Shown piece by piece: positions 51,781-60,439 of a stretch of 64,000 bases of DNA. How positions within the stretch are numbered: the stretch's first letter is position 1; every line of letters begins with the position of its first letter. Source of the stretch: JAUMBM01 sp964645715 (GTDB taxonomy: Bacteria; Bacteroidota; Bacteroidia; Chitinophagales; Saprospiraceae); the NCBI GenBank assembly GCA_964645715.1, contig CAZYAO010000007.1:54114-118113 (forward strand). The letters are read 5' to 3'. The position numbers and the translations under genes were made by a program. Below the pieces are notes generated by a model. It worked only from the letters and a program-made list of their open reading frames with translations. It was not told the DNA's origin and did not search any database.

Positions 51781-54330
51781 TTATTCCGCTGGCTTCCAGG
51801 AAGTCACAAAGCCCATCCGCCCGCGCTCATCAAAGCAGGCCGCTTTGATCTGCACGCCTGTGTGCGTAAACGGCCCCGTGTAGCGGCGGCTCTGCGGCCC
51901 CGGCTCGCTGCCATCGGTCGTAAAGCGGATGGTATAACCCGGATAAGCCGTATTCATCCTGATTTTGCCATCTGCCAGCCGCACGCCCGGTGGCGGCAGG
52001 CGGTAATTGAAGCCCCCCTTCCAACTGTCGAGCCGCGGCAGCTCCACCCGCGCCACCGTATTCATAAAGCGGTTCCAGGCGGCCTGCCGGGCGGCTTCGC
52101 CCTGCCCGCTCCAGTATGGCTGCCCTTCCCAGGCGCGCTGGGCAAAGCCCAGCAGCTTGGGCAGGGTGTAGTACTCCAGCATGCCGCGCCCCTTGATGGT
52201 CTCACTCCACAACTGCGCCTGCAGCCCCACGATATTCTTCCTGCCCGTGTCCGTCAGCCGCTGCATACCGGCAAAGTCGACCTCCGGATTGTGCGGCCTG
52301 CCCATTTCATCGTAGCGGGCACTCTCAAACAGGTTGTAGGGCACAAAGGAGAAGGCATCCTCCGTGTCCACAAAACCCGCCCAGTAGAGCCCCGGCTCCC
52401 GCGGATCCTTGGTATAGGCGAGGTCAAAATAAAAATTGGACACATTGCAAAGAATCACCGGATAGCCCTCATTGGCGAGGCGGTAGCCCAGATCCTGGTT
52501 GCCCCACACACTGTTCCAGATGTAGGGATACACCTGCTTGTCCACGTAGGCCGGATTGGGCTTCCAGCTTCCGTCGGCTTCGTACAGCATGACAGCCTCC
52601 TCCCAGGCGCCCGTCTCCAGTCCGCGGGCGCGAATCAGCTCCGCGACGCGCCCGAAAAACAAGGCCTGCAGGTTGCGCGTGTTCTTAATCTCCGGATGCT
52701 GCTCCATGAACGCCTGGCAGACGGGCGAGCCCGTAAAGGCCGTTGCCGGCACCTCATCGCCCCCCGTATGCATCATCTGCAGCGGCACACCCGCCTCCTT
52801 GTACATAGCAATGATATCGTCCAGCACCCACTCAAAAAAATGATATACCTGCTCCTGGCATACGCAGGCGGTATTGTCAAAATACCCTTGGGCCGACAGG
52901 TAGCGGGAGGTGTCGGCGGGATCAATGAGCCGGTAGCGGGCAGCCTCCTCGGGCTTGCCCTCGGCCAGCAGCCGGTCGTAGCGAAGCTCCATCGCCCTGA
53001 TGGCCGCCCGGGCGTGGCCCGGCAGGTTGACCATGGGGATGATATCGATGTGGCGCTCGCGCGCGTAGCGGAGCATTTCGACAAACTCCTCGCGGCGGTA
53101 GTAGCCATTGCCGGTAGAAGCCGGATCGTCGGGGTCGGGGCCCGAGCCATAGGCCGGCTGCAGGTAGAGGCTGTCGCGATGCAGATAACCGCGACGCGCA
53201 CCCACCTCCGTCAGTTCCGGCAGACCGCGGATCTCGAGCCGCCAGCCCTCATCCTCCGTCAGGTAAAACAGCAGCTTGTTGAGCTTGTACTGCGCCATCA
53301 GGTCGATCATGCGCAGCATCGTCTCCTTCGACTGAAAGTTGCGACTCACATCGATGTGCAGTCCGCGGTAGTCAAAGGCCGGCGCATCCTCAACGCGGCA
53401 AGCCTGCACTTCGTAGCGGCCATTATAATTTTTTTTCACCAGCGCCAGCACCGACTGCGCCCCGTAGAAAGCGCCCGCATCGCCACCCGCCTCCAGCAGC
53501 AGCCCGCTGTTGCGGTCGACCGACAGGCGGTAGCCCGCTGCCGACGCTATGCCGGTGTTGACCGACAGCTGTATGTCGCCCCCCTGCCCGTTGATCTGCG
53601 GGAAAGCCGCGATACCAAATCGGTTGTACAGCTCATTGGCTAGATAGCGCGCCTCATCGGCCAAGGCCACCGGGCAACTGATACGCGGCTTTTCGGGCAG
53701 CACATACTCGCCCAGCAGCGCCTCCCACTTGGCCGGCGCCGGCAGGAAGGGATCGTACTTGGTCGTAGGCAGCATGCTCAGGCGCTCGTTTTGGGCAAAA
53801 AGCCATTCGGCATCCGGCATCGGCGCCTGGTCGGCCGGCGAGCGATTGTACTGCTCCGGCCGGGTAAACGGCTGCAGACTAAAGTCGCTAACGACCACCG
53901 TCTCTTCCGTTTCGCCGCGCTGTCGCGCAAAAAAGAGCCCGCGGGGGCCGTCCGACTCCTTGATCAGCCAGCTGTCAGAGGTATAGCTCATCGCTACCGT
54001 CTGCCCCGGCCTGAGCGAGAAACCCTTGAGGGGTGTGAGGCGGTAAAAATCGCCGCCGAGGTTTTCTACCCGCAGCTTGCCGCTGTTGCCCGTGACCATG
54101 CGGGGCGCCTGGTTCCAGTAGAGCGCCCAGCCCTTGTCGCCCAGGCGCTGCTCGCCTTTATTGGTAAAGCTAAAAGTAGCCGTATGGCGGGTCTTGCCAT
54201 CGGTGGTGACGTTTTCGTCGAGCTGCCAGCTCACCGCCAGCTGCTCAAAAGAGAAGTCGGCAGCCGTGCGGCAACTCCAGGTGGTGATTGCCAAAAATAG
54301 CAGTGGGAGGAGGTTGTAGTACTTGTACAT
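51781..54330 (-). CDS. Beta-N-acetylhexosaminidase, GH20
   Basis: The 849-residue protein is a probable lipoprotein: MYKYYNLLPLLFLAITTWSC has a lipobox-like cysteine at about residue 20. A CHB_HEX-like N-terminal domain (about 30-200) and a GH20b domain precede the GH20 barrel (DYRGLHIDVSRNFQSKETML onward, about 330). The catalytic pair is visible in MMHTGGDEVPATAF (D-E, about residue 520), and NVSNFYFDLAYTKDPREPGL belongs to the active-site rim. A C-terminal beta-domain ends the protein. It removes terminal GlcNAc or GalNAc from chitin or glycans at the cell surface. The ATG at 54330 fits a signal peptide, and the longer frame starts in repeats. Confidence 0.9.
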   Translation of the reverse strand: MYKYYNLLPLLFLAITTWSCRTAADFSFEQLAVSWQLDENVTTDGKTRHTATFSFTNKGEQRLGDKGWALYWNQAPRMVTGNSGKLRVENLGGDFYRLTPLKGFSLRPGQTVAMSYTSDSWLIKESDGPRGLFFARQRGETEETVVVSDFSLQPFTRPEQYNRSPADQAPMPDAEWLFAQNERLSMLPTTKYDPFLPAPAKWEALLGEYVLPEKPRISCPVALADEARYLANELYNRFGIAAFPQINGQGGDIQLSVNTGIASAAGYRLSVDRNSGLLLEAGGDAGAFYGAQSVLALVKKNYNGRYEVQACRVEDAPAFDYRGLHIDVSRNFQSKETMLRMIDLMAQYKLNKLLFYLTEDEGWRLEIRGLPELTEVGARRGYLHRDSLYLQPAYGSGPDPDDPASTGNGYYRREEFVEMLRYARERHIDIIPMVNLPGHARAAIRAMELRYDRLLAEGKPEEAARYRLIDPADTSRYLSAQGYFDNTACVCQEQVYHFFEWVLDDIIAMYKEAGVPLQMMHTGGDEVPATAFTGSPVCQAFMEQHPEIKNTRNLQALFFGRVAELIRARGLETGAWEEAVMLYEADGSWKPNPAYVDKQVYPYIWNSVWGNQDLGYRLANEGYPVILCNVSNFYFDLAYTKDPREPGLYWAGFVDTEDAFSFVPYNLFESARYDEMGRPHNPEVDFAGMQRLTDTGRKNIVGLQAQLWSETIKGRGMLEYYTLPKLLGFAQRAWEGQPYWSGQGEAARQAAWNRFMNTVARVELPRLDSWKGGFNYRLPPPGVRLADGKIRMNTAYPGYTIRFTTDGSEPGPQSRRYTGPFTHTGVQIKAACFDERGRMGFVTSWKPAE

Positions 54331-54427
54331 GCTGTGTTTTGGTTTATTTCCGCAAGCGGCTGCGCCTGCTTGCGAAAACAAAGAAACAGTTTTTGGCGGC
54401 TTTGGCCGCAAAAAAAAGGCAAAAAAA

Positions 54428-54462
54428 ACACGTATTGGCGGCTCCCGTCCGCCAATACGTGT
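54428..54462. repeat. Perfect 14-bp palindrome between divergent genes
   Basis: Arms ACACGTATTGGCGG and CCGCCAATACGTGT around a 7-nt loop. It lies between the starts of the GH20 gene (minus) and the unknown exported protein gene (plus). Confidence 0.88.
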
Positions 54463-54714
54463 TAGCAATGTACGAATGTTTATTTTTTTGATCTTTACTA
54501 AAAAAGCTAGAAAAAACGGATCTGTCAGTATTTTATTTTGCCATAACAAGCTATAAAGTTCTTATATGGCAGCTTCAGCTTTTTTTGCAAAAAAAATTAA
54601 CATTCCTTATGAAAAACATACTAAACAGCGGCACTACCCGCGTTTGTACGTCATTAATTCTGTCGGCCATACCACAGGCCGGACATCTGTAAATCACCAT
54701 ACACCACGTCAACC
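54463..54714. other. Intergenic region with no gene seen
   Basis: AT-rich spacer before the unknown exported protein gene. It has a TTATTTTG at about 54535-54542 (one base from TAnnTTTG) and an imperfect GGCC-containing hairpin near 54660-54685, and nothing else that I can support. Confidence 0.5.
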
Positions 54715-56706
54715 ATGCAAAATCCACTGCACCACCTGCTGCTGCTATGCTGCATGCTCCTCGCCGCCGGGCCGGGAGAGCTGTCAGCCGCCGCCGCTGC
54801 TCCCTCTCCCTTAGCCGCAACGCTTACTTACCAGTTGGAACAACAGCTGCGCGCCACGGCCGAAAAGAATCTGCAGCACCGACAGGAACAACGGCAGCAG
54901 CAGCTCCTCCACCTCAACCAACAGCAACTGCTGTCGGCCACCGACTATGCCCTGCAGTTGGGCCAACTCAACCAGTCCGTTGGTGCGCAGCGGACAAAGA
55001 TAGCGGAGCTATCCCGCCAGCTGTCGGCCCTCCAACTCAGCAACGCCCGGCCGGAGGCACTTCGTGCCGTCTGGCTGCTGCTTCAGGGCGACATTGCGGG
55101 CGCTGAGCAGCAACTGCAGGGCGATGCCCTGGCAGGCGGCTCGCAGCAGCGCCTGCAGCGGCTGCTGCAGACCACCGCTGCCGACCAGCTGTCGGCGGCC
55201 GACCGCAGCTGGCTGCAGCAAATAGCTTTTGAATACAACCAGCTGCTTGTCTGCGCGCTCTACAAGGATATGCCCGCTGCTGCGGTCCTGCCGCTGGGCG
55301 CGCAACAATTGCTGATCGACCAGCATTTTTCGAAACTTTATCCGACAGAAATCCGCTACCAACGGCTGTTGGGGCAGTCGCTGCTGCAGTATGCGCGGCT
55401 CAACCTGCAGCAAGGCAATACCGCCCAGGGCCGGCAGCTGCTGTTGCAGGGACTTGCGCTGTGGAAGGATATCAGCGTGCAGGAGGGCGGCAGTCGCGGC
55501 AGCCAGCAGTGGCTGACCGACAACTACCTGCTGTTGCTGAATCTGCCGGCCAAAAAGCGGACGCTGGCACTGTATCGCAGTGAATTCCTGCAACTGCCGC
55601 TGACCGGCCCACTGGCGGAGGCTTACAGGCTGGCTGTGGCAGCAGAGGAAGAAAACGACTGCCGTGAACTAGACGAGCACTATGCATCATACGAGAAGGG
55701 CGCCTGCAACCAGATGATGAGCCTCTACCTCATGCAGGACAAACTGGATGTGGTGACCCTCATTAATGAAGTCATGCGCTTCAGCAAGCTGCGCGGTGAG
55801 ATGGGCAACCCGATCAGTTACCCGCAGTTTGACTCCGTATACCGCAAGATAAACACTGCCATACCCGACAAAGACCGCCTCAGCAAAAAGCAGCTCGAAG
55901 ACAGCCATTTGCGGCTCAAAGAAGTACTCCATTCGCCGCTGAGCAGAGAAATAGGCAGCCAGCTCAGCTCAAGCGCGCAGCTCACCCGGGTGTTTACGGG
56001 CGTACTGCATGTGCTGACGGGGGTCAACATCGAGACGGTGGTGCTGGGCATCAAAAATGTCATCAGCAACACCTACAACTATCAGGGCTTGCAGGGACTG
56101 AAACCCGGCGAGTTCGCGCGCCGGCAGCAGGAAGCCATTACCATGTATCAACAGCTCGATACCCTGCTGAGCATCCATCGTACCGAACTGCAGGATTTCA
56201 CCCTGGAGATTCAGCTATCGACGGCTATCTCCGAGCGCATGCTCGCCCTGCGTGAAAAGCTACTCGACAGCCGCCGCCGCCTCGCCAGCCAGATTGCGTT
56301 TGAGGAGCCGGCAGACATTCGGGAGATCATCACAGGCACGGATTTTGCCCGCACCCGCGAACTAGCCAACAATATTCAGCAGAGCTTCCGCCAGAGCAGA
56401 CCGCACTGCCAACCTACGGCTAACCAGCTGGGTTTATTCCTCAATTGTTCCAGTTTCACAGCAGGTATGATCAATATACGGGATGACATACAGCTCGTCA
56501 ACACTGAGTACAATGCGCTCATCAACCATTTTGTGAGCCACTACCAGGAGATGGAACAAAACCTCAGCAAGCGCCCCAATCCCTTTAGTGCTGAGCGCGA
56601 TAAGTCAGCTCACGATACCTATGAGCGCATGCGCACGGATGCGCTGCAGTCGCTGAAAGAGATTAATCGGTTGATTGTGGAGATTTTTGGGCAGCGTAGA
56701 GCGTGA
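54715..56706 (+). CDS. Exported coiled-coil protein of unknown function
   Basis: The 663-residue protein has a likely signal peptide (MQNPLHHLLLLCCMLLAAGP; the segment up to about residue 33 is alanine-rich). It is then almost entirely helical, with glutamine-rich coiled-coil stretches (LEQQLRATAEKNLQHRQEQR, NQQQLLSATDYALQLGQLNQ) and a second half with heptad-like IHRTELQDFTLEIQLSTAIS. A TPR-like middle (RYQRLLGQSLLQYARLNLQQ) is possible. Four cysteines are scattered through it. I recognise no family. It is divergent from GH20 and followed by palindromes. A role in the cell envelope is only guessed from export. Confidence 0.6.
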   Translation: MQNPLHHLLLLCCMLLAAGPGELSAAAAAPSPLAATLTYQLEQQLRATAEKNLQHRQEQRQQQLLHLNQQQLLSATDYALQLGQLNQSVGAQRTKIAELSRQLSALQLSNARPEALRAVWLLLQGDIAGAEQQLQGDALAGGSQQRLQRLLQTTAADQLSAADRSWLQQIAFEYNQLLVCALYKDMPAAAVLPLGAQQLLIDQHFSKLYPTEIRYQRLLGQSLLQYARLNLQQGNTAQGRQLLLQGLALWKDISVQEGGSRGSQQWLTDNYLLLLNLPAKKRTLALYRSEFLQLPLTGPLAEAYRLAVAAEEENDCRELDEHYASYEKGACNQMMSLYLMQDKLDVVTLINEVMRFSKLRGEMGNPISYPQFDSVYRKINTAIPDKDRLSKKQLEDSHLRLKEVLHSPLSREIGSQLSSSAQLTRVFTGVLHVLTGVNIETVVLGIKNVISNTYNYQGLQGLKPGEFARRQQEAITMYQQLDTLLSIHRTELQDFTLEIQLSTAISERMLALREKLLDSRRRLASQIAFEEPADIREIITGTDFARTRELANNIQQSFRQSRPHCQPTANQLGLFLNCSSFTAGMINIRDDIQLVNTEYNALINHFVSHYQEMEQNLSKRPNPFSAERDKSAHDTYERMRTDALQSLKEINRLIVEIFGQRRA

Positions 56707-56710
56707 GTGG

Positions 56711-56959
56711 CCTGTGTTTTGGGCGGCTGGCGCCGCCCAAAACACAGGTGTTCAGTGTTGGCGGCTAGCGCCGCCAACACACAAAAAATATGTTTTTGGG
56801 CGGCGCCAGNNNNNNNNNNNNNNNNNNNNNNNNNNNNNNNNNNNNNNNNNNNNNNNNNNNNNNNNNNNNNNNNNNNNNNNNNNNNNNNNNNNNNNNNNNN
56901 NNNNNNNNNCACACAAAAAATATGTTTTTGGGCGGCGCCAGCCGCCCAAAAACATATTT
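56711..56959. repeat. Palindromes and an assembly gap between convergent genes
   Basis: 56711-56748 is a perfect core palindrome (CCTGTGTTTTGGGCGGC arms, loop TGGC). 56755-56780 is a second core (11-bp arms, loop TAGC). The third palindrome, AAATATGTTTTTGGGCGGC with loop GCCA, is complete at about 56918-56959. Its left half also occurs just before the N run, so it probably occurs only once. Its right arm overlaps the cytochrome stop codon. Confidence 0.9.
56810..56909. other. Assembly gap (100 N), probably spurious
   Basis: The 32 nt before the gap (56778-56809) are identical to the 32 nt after it (56910-56941). The contigs therefore probably overlap and the gap has no real length. It sits in a strong palindrome. 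Confidence 0.85.
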
Positions 56960-58946
56960 ACCTTATAAGCTTTCCACTCCCCAGCACCCCCCCCTCTCGA
57001 TCCCGCAGCTGCCAGCTATACGCCCCGGGCGCCAGCCCCACGGCAGGCACACTAGCCTGCCAGTTGCCTTCACCCCCCGTCCACAGGGGCTGCAGCTGCA
57101 GCACCTTTTTTCCCGACATATCATAGATCGCTACCGTGGCCGGCCGCAGCGCGCTCGCGCTGCTGAGGCGGAAATGAATGTCCTCTGCCACCGGATTGGG
57201 GAAGACGTGCACGCGCACGTCCGCGCGCGCAGGGCGCCGCAGGGCGCTCACCACCGGAAAATTTACGTCGGTCAGGCTGCGCTCGGCCACCAGCACGGGC
57301 GCATTGTCCATGCTCAGAAACTGCTGGCGGAAGCTTTCAATCTCGGGTGTAGAGGCCTCAAAGATGGGGTTGACCCAGCGCGGCGGCAGGGAGTGGTAGT
57401 AGACCTGCGCTTTGACCAGTACCGGCCCCTCGTAGCCGCCAGTGCCTACATGGAAATACAGCACATCGGCCCCGCTGCCCTCCTGTCCGCCGTCGCGGTT
57501 GAAGTCGGGATCGCTGAGGGCGTGGCCCACGATGCGGGTAGTGTCGTAGACCGTATGACTGCTGTGGAAGCCGCGGGGCGGCAAGCGATTGTCTTTGTTC
57601 ATGACCGAGGCGCGCACCAGCATGACAGTGAATGGATTGAGATCATCACCGGCCACCATCTCGTAGATCTGCACCTGATCGGGGCGGCGGATGATGTGGT
57701 GGTGCGGCTCAAACGGCAGGTCTTCGTCGACCAGCTCGTACTGGGCATTCATGGCGCCGGAATGGAAGAGGGTATCGCCTGCCGGCGTAGACACCAGGAA
57801 GGACACAAACAGGCGGCGGCTGGGGTAGCCCGAAGGAAACTTGTGGCCGGCGCGGTTGCGCAGCCGCAGGCTGAAAATGGCCGTATCTGCCTCGACACCC
57901 GCCCACTGCAGGTCGGCCTCCAGCGACTCCTGCTGCAGCATGCGCAGCGTAGCCGCCAGGGTCTCGTCGAAGTCGGCCTCCCGCGCTTTGATGTCCAGCG
58001 CCTGCCGGTGCTCCTTCATCAAGCGCAACATGAAGGCATTGGCGCCGGCAAACTCATGGCGCGAGTACTGGCTGCGCCCCTGCAGAAATAGGTAGTTGGA
58101 AGAAATGACTACCGACTCCTCCAGCTCCGGCATGTGGCACTGCTGGCAGGTTACATTCTCCTGATCTTCAGCATAGAGCGAGTTGAGCCACTCGTGGTAA
58201 GTCGCCTGCTCGACAAAAGTGCTGCCCAGCAGTTCGCCATCGGCACCGATGGGCTCCGTAATCAGCGTATGGCAGGAAGCGCACACACCCGCCTGACTCA
58301 CATGCGGCCCGTAGACGGGGCGGAAACCCACAAAATCGGTCATGGGCGCCGCAAAAGGCCCCGGAAAAGGGCCAAACATGAGGCGGGAGGTATCATAACT
58401 TAGATTACCAGAGTGCAGCTGTCCCAACTGGTCGGGACTGATCATGTGGCAGGCCGAACAGGAGACACCGTCAAGGCCGATGGTGTCCTGCAGCAAGTCG
58501 GCCAGGGTATAACTTTCGTGGCCCCGGAAAAAGGCCGTATAGTGGCCCATGGGTGCATGGCAGGAGGTGCACTTGCTCTGAATAGACGTACTATGGCCGG
58601 CGTTGAGGAGAATTTCGTGGCTCACCTTAGCGCGCCAGAAAGGATCTTTGGCCGAATTGGCCATCAGGGTAGCGCTCCAGTCGTCGTGGATGTTGACATC
58701 ATTGCCCAAAAAGTCGACCATGGCGTAGCCGTTGGCGTCATAGCCGTGGCAACCCTTGCAGGTCGAAGCCGTCGGAAAAAGAATGGACGAATCTACCGGC
58801 GGCATAGCCATCATACGGCGAAACAGGTCGATCTCTTCCTGTGAGTGAAAAGCGTTGGCCGTCTGGTTGGAAAGTGGCGCCAGCGCTCCCGCCAGAGCGA
58901 GGGTAAAAAGGCCGGCCGCCAGGGCAATTTGTCGGAGGTTGCGCAT
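56958..58946 (-). CDS. Five-heme c-type cytochrome with T9SS type A sorting domain
   Basis: This 662-residue exported protein has a signal peptide (MRNLRQIALAAGLFTLALAG onward) and five heme c motifs: CKGCH (63-67), CTSCH (126-130), CSACH (163-167), CASCH (222-226) and CQQCH (267-271). The C-terminal half is beta-rich, and the last about 85 residues form a type A sorting domain (VRVHVFPNPVAEDIHF and the ending GSGKLIR). It resembles the multiheme cytochrome c554-like group. Secretion by the T9SS would place it on the cell surface, so it could pass electrons to extracellular acceptors, which is inference. The ATG at 58946 is set by the signal peptide. Confidence 0.85.
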   Translation of the reverse strand: MRNLRQIALAAGLFTLALAGALAPLSNQTANAFHSQEEIDLFRRMMAMPPVDSSILFPTASTCKGCHGYDANGYAMVDFLGNDVNIHDDWSATLMANSAKDPFWRAKVSHEILLNAGHSTSIQSKCTSCHAPMGHYTAFFRGHESYTLADLLQDTIGLDGVSCSACHMISPDQLGQLHSGNLSYDTSRLMFGPFPGPFAAPMTDFVGFRPVYGPHVSQAGVCASCHTLITEPIGADGELLGSTFVEQATYHEWLNSLYAEDQENVTCQQCHMPELEESVVISSNYLFLQGRSQYSRHEFAGANAFMLRLMKEHRQALDIKAREADFDETLAATLRMLQQESLEADLQWAGVEADTAIFSLRLRNRAGHKFPSGYPSRRLFVSFLVSTPAGDTLFHSGAMNAQYELVDEDLPFEPHHHIIRRPDQVQIYEMVAGDDLNPFTVMLVRASVMNKDNRLPPRGFHSSHTVYDTTRIVGHALSDPDFNRDGGQEGSGADVLYFHVGTGGYEGPVLVKAQVYYHSLPPRWVNPIFEASTPEIESFRQQFLSMDNAPVLVAERSLTDVNFPVVSALRRPARADVRVHVFPNPVAEDIHFRLSSASALRPATVAIYDMSGKKVLQLQPLWTGGEGNWQASVPAVGLAPGAYSWQLRDREGGVLGSGKLIR

Positions 58947-58980
58947 GGAGGTTGTTTGTGGCCTGTAAAGGTCGGGCGTT

Positions 58981-59080
58981 TTGCACGTTCGTGCAAATTG
59001 AAAATTGTAAGCTGTATTCCAGATTTTGCTTCGCAAAAGTTGGAATACAGCTTTTTTTTGGCGGCTGCCGCCAAAAAAAA
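58981..59080. repeat. Three stem-loops downstream of the pseudouridine synthase gene
   Basis: TTGCAC-GTTC-GTGCAA (58981-58996). A nested stem AAGCTGTATTCCA/TGGAATACAGCTT with an inner TTTTGC-TTC-GCAAAA (59009-59053). A core with TTTTTGGCGG/CCGCCAAAAA arms (about 59054-59080). They lie between the pseudouridine synthase stop (59091) and the cytochrome start. Confidence 0.88.
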
Positions 59081-59090
59081 CCAAAAGTTA

Positions 59091-59825
59091 TTACCTACCC
59101 CACTTCTCCAGCTGGCTAAGCACTGCCCGTAAGTCTTTGGGCAGTGGCGCCTCGGCCTGCACCGGCAGGCCGCTGACAGGGTGCAACAGCTGCAGCCGGC
59201 TCGCATGTAGGGCTGTGCGCTGCAGCAGCGGCCGCTCTTCTTCGTATTTGCCGAGCTGGAATTTTTTGCCTTTGATCTCCGACAGGAAGAGGGCTGAGCG
59301 CTTGCCGTAGAGCGGATCGACGGCCAGGGCGTGGCCGATGGCCTGAAAATGCACCCGCACCTGGTGGGTGCGGCCGGTGTGAAGCTGCGCTTCTACCCAA
59401 CTGAAGGCCTTATAGCGGTCGAGCACCCGGTAGTCGGTGAGGGCAGCCTTGCCGCCCCGGCTGATGATGGCCATCTTGCCCTCCTGCCGCGGGTGCGGAC
59501 CGATGGGCAGCGCAATGCGGCCGGTGTCGTCGGGCAGGCGACCGTCGACCAGCGCCAGGTAGAATTTGCCGGCGGTGCGCTTCTCAAACTGCAGGCTGAG
59601 CGAGCGATGCGCCTCCTCCGTGCGGGCAAAACAGATGACACCGCTGGTTTCGCGGTCGAGGCGGTGTACCGTCCAGATGCGGCCATAGGCTGCTGTCAGC
59701 TGCTGCTGCAGGCTCGGTATGTCGGGCTGGTGGCGGTCGGGAATCGACAGCAGGCCCGAAGGCTTGGCCACGAGTAGCAGCTGCTCATCTTCGTACAGCA
59801 GTTGGTAGCTTTCTTTTTCTTTCAT
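59091..59825 (-). CDS. RluA-family pseudouridine synthase
   Basis: The 244-residue enzyme converts uridine to pseudouridine in rRNA or tRNA. The catalytic motif is HRLDRETSGV (about 53-62) with the essential aspartate, preceded by LLVAKPSGLLSIPD and followed by EAQLHTGRTHQVRVHFQAIG and AVDPLYGKRSA. The target uridine cannot be read from the sequence. There is no S4 domain, so it belongs to the smaller RluA/RluC-like forms. A tRNA-Arg gene lies 37 nt upstream on the same strand. Confidence 0.92.
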   Translation of the reverse strand: MKEKESYQLLYEDEQLLLVAKPSGLLSIPDRHQPDIPSLQQQLTAAYGRIWTVHRLDRETSGVICFARTEEAHRSLSLQFEKRTAGKFYLALVDGRLPDDTGRIALPIGPHPRQEGKMAIISRGGKAALTDYRVLDRYKAFSWVEAQLHTGRTHQVRVHFQAIGHALAVDPLYGKRSALFLSEIKGKKFQLGKYEEERPLLQRTALHASRLQLLHPVSGLPVQAEAPLPKDLRAVLSQLEKWGR

Positions 59826-59862
59826 ATTGGACGGCCATCGCTGGCAAGGCGGGAAAGTTGGG

Positions 59863-59934
59863 TGGCCCCACCAGGACTCGAACCTGGATTTAAAGTTTAG
59901 GAAACTTCCGTTCTATCCCTTGAACTATGGGGCC
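59863..59934 (-). tRNA. tRNA-Arg (anticodon CCT)
   Basis: Read on the minus strand, a full cloverleaf folds: acceptor GGCCCCA/TGGGGCC, D-arm GTTC-AAGGGATA-GAAC, anticodon stem GAAGT/ACTTT with loop TTCCTAA (anticodon CCT, for AGG), and T-arm CCAGG-TTCGAGT-CCTGG. The CCA end is not encoded (ACCC follows), so it must be added after transcription. Confidence 0.95.
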
Positions 59935-60005
59935 TCTTTTTTTGCGCTGCAAAGATAATGTTTTTGTAGAAAATGTGCATCTTTAGGAATAATTTAGCTT
60001 ACACC

Positions 60006-60038
60006 GCATGCTTGGGCGGCTGTGCCGCCCAAGCATGC
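60006..60038. repeat. Perfect 15-bp palindrome between divergent genes
   Basis: Arms GCATGCTTGGGCGGC and complement around loop TGT. It lies between the 5' end of the tRNA gene (minus) and the start of the MmcQ/YjbR gene (plus), where no known transcript ends. Confidence 0.92.
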
Positions 60039-60070
60039 CAATTGTTTACTGTGCTTTACACCCAGTACGC

Positions 60071-60439
60071 ATGGATCTGTACCAACTACGCGACTACTGC
60101 CTTGCCAAGCCGGGCGTGGAAGAGTCCTTCCCCTTCGATGAGCATACGCTCGTGTTCAAGGTGATGGGCAAAATGTTTGCCCTCACGGGCCTTGACAATC
60201 CCGAGCTGAGCGTCAACCTCAAGTGCGATCCGCAGCGCAGTGAGGAGCTGCGCGAGCAGTATGCCGAGGTGCAGCCGGGCTACCACATGAACAAGACCCA
60301 CTGGAATACCGTCTCCTTCGAAGGCAGCCTTAGCCAGGCGCTGCTGCGGGAGCTCATCGACCACTCCTACGAGCTCGTTGTACGCTCACTGCCCAAGCGA
60401 CAGCAACTCCTTTTACAGTCACTACCTCCATCGCCATGA
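60071..60439 (+). CDS. MmcQ/YjbR family protein
   Basis: This 122-residue protein has the MmcQ/YjbR fold, once described as DNA-binding CyaY-like. The pattern is YCLAKPGVEESFPFDEHTLV, FKVMGKMFALTGLD, SVNLKCDPQRSEELREQYAE and PGYHMNKTHWNTVSF, very close to the family consensus. The biochemical role is unknown. The ATG at 60071 is preferred over an in-frame upstream start near 60008, which lies within a palindrome. It overlaps the next gene by 4 nt. Confidence 0.88.
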   Translation: MDLYQLRDYCLAKPGVEESFPFDEHTLVFKVMGKMFALTGLDNPELSVNLKCDPQRSEELREQYAEVQPGYHMNKTHWNTVSFEGSLSQALLRELIDHSYELVVRSLPKRQQLLLQSLPPSP

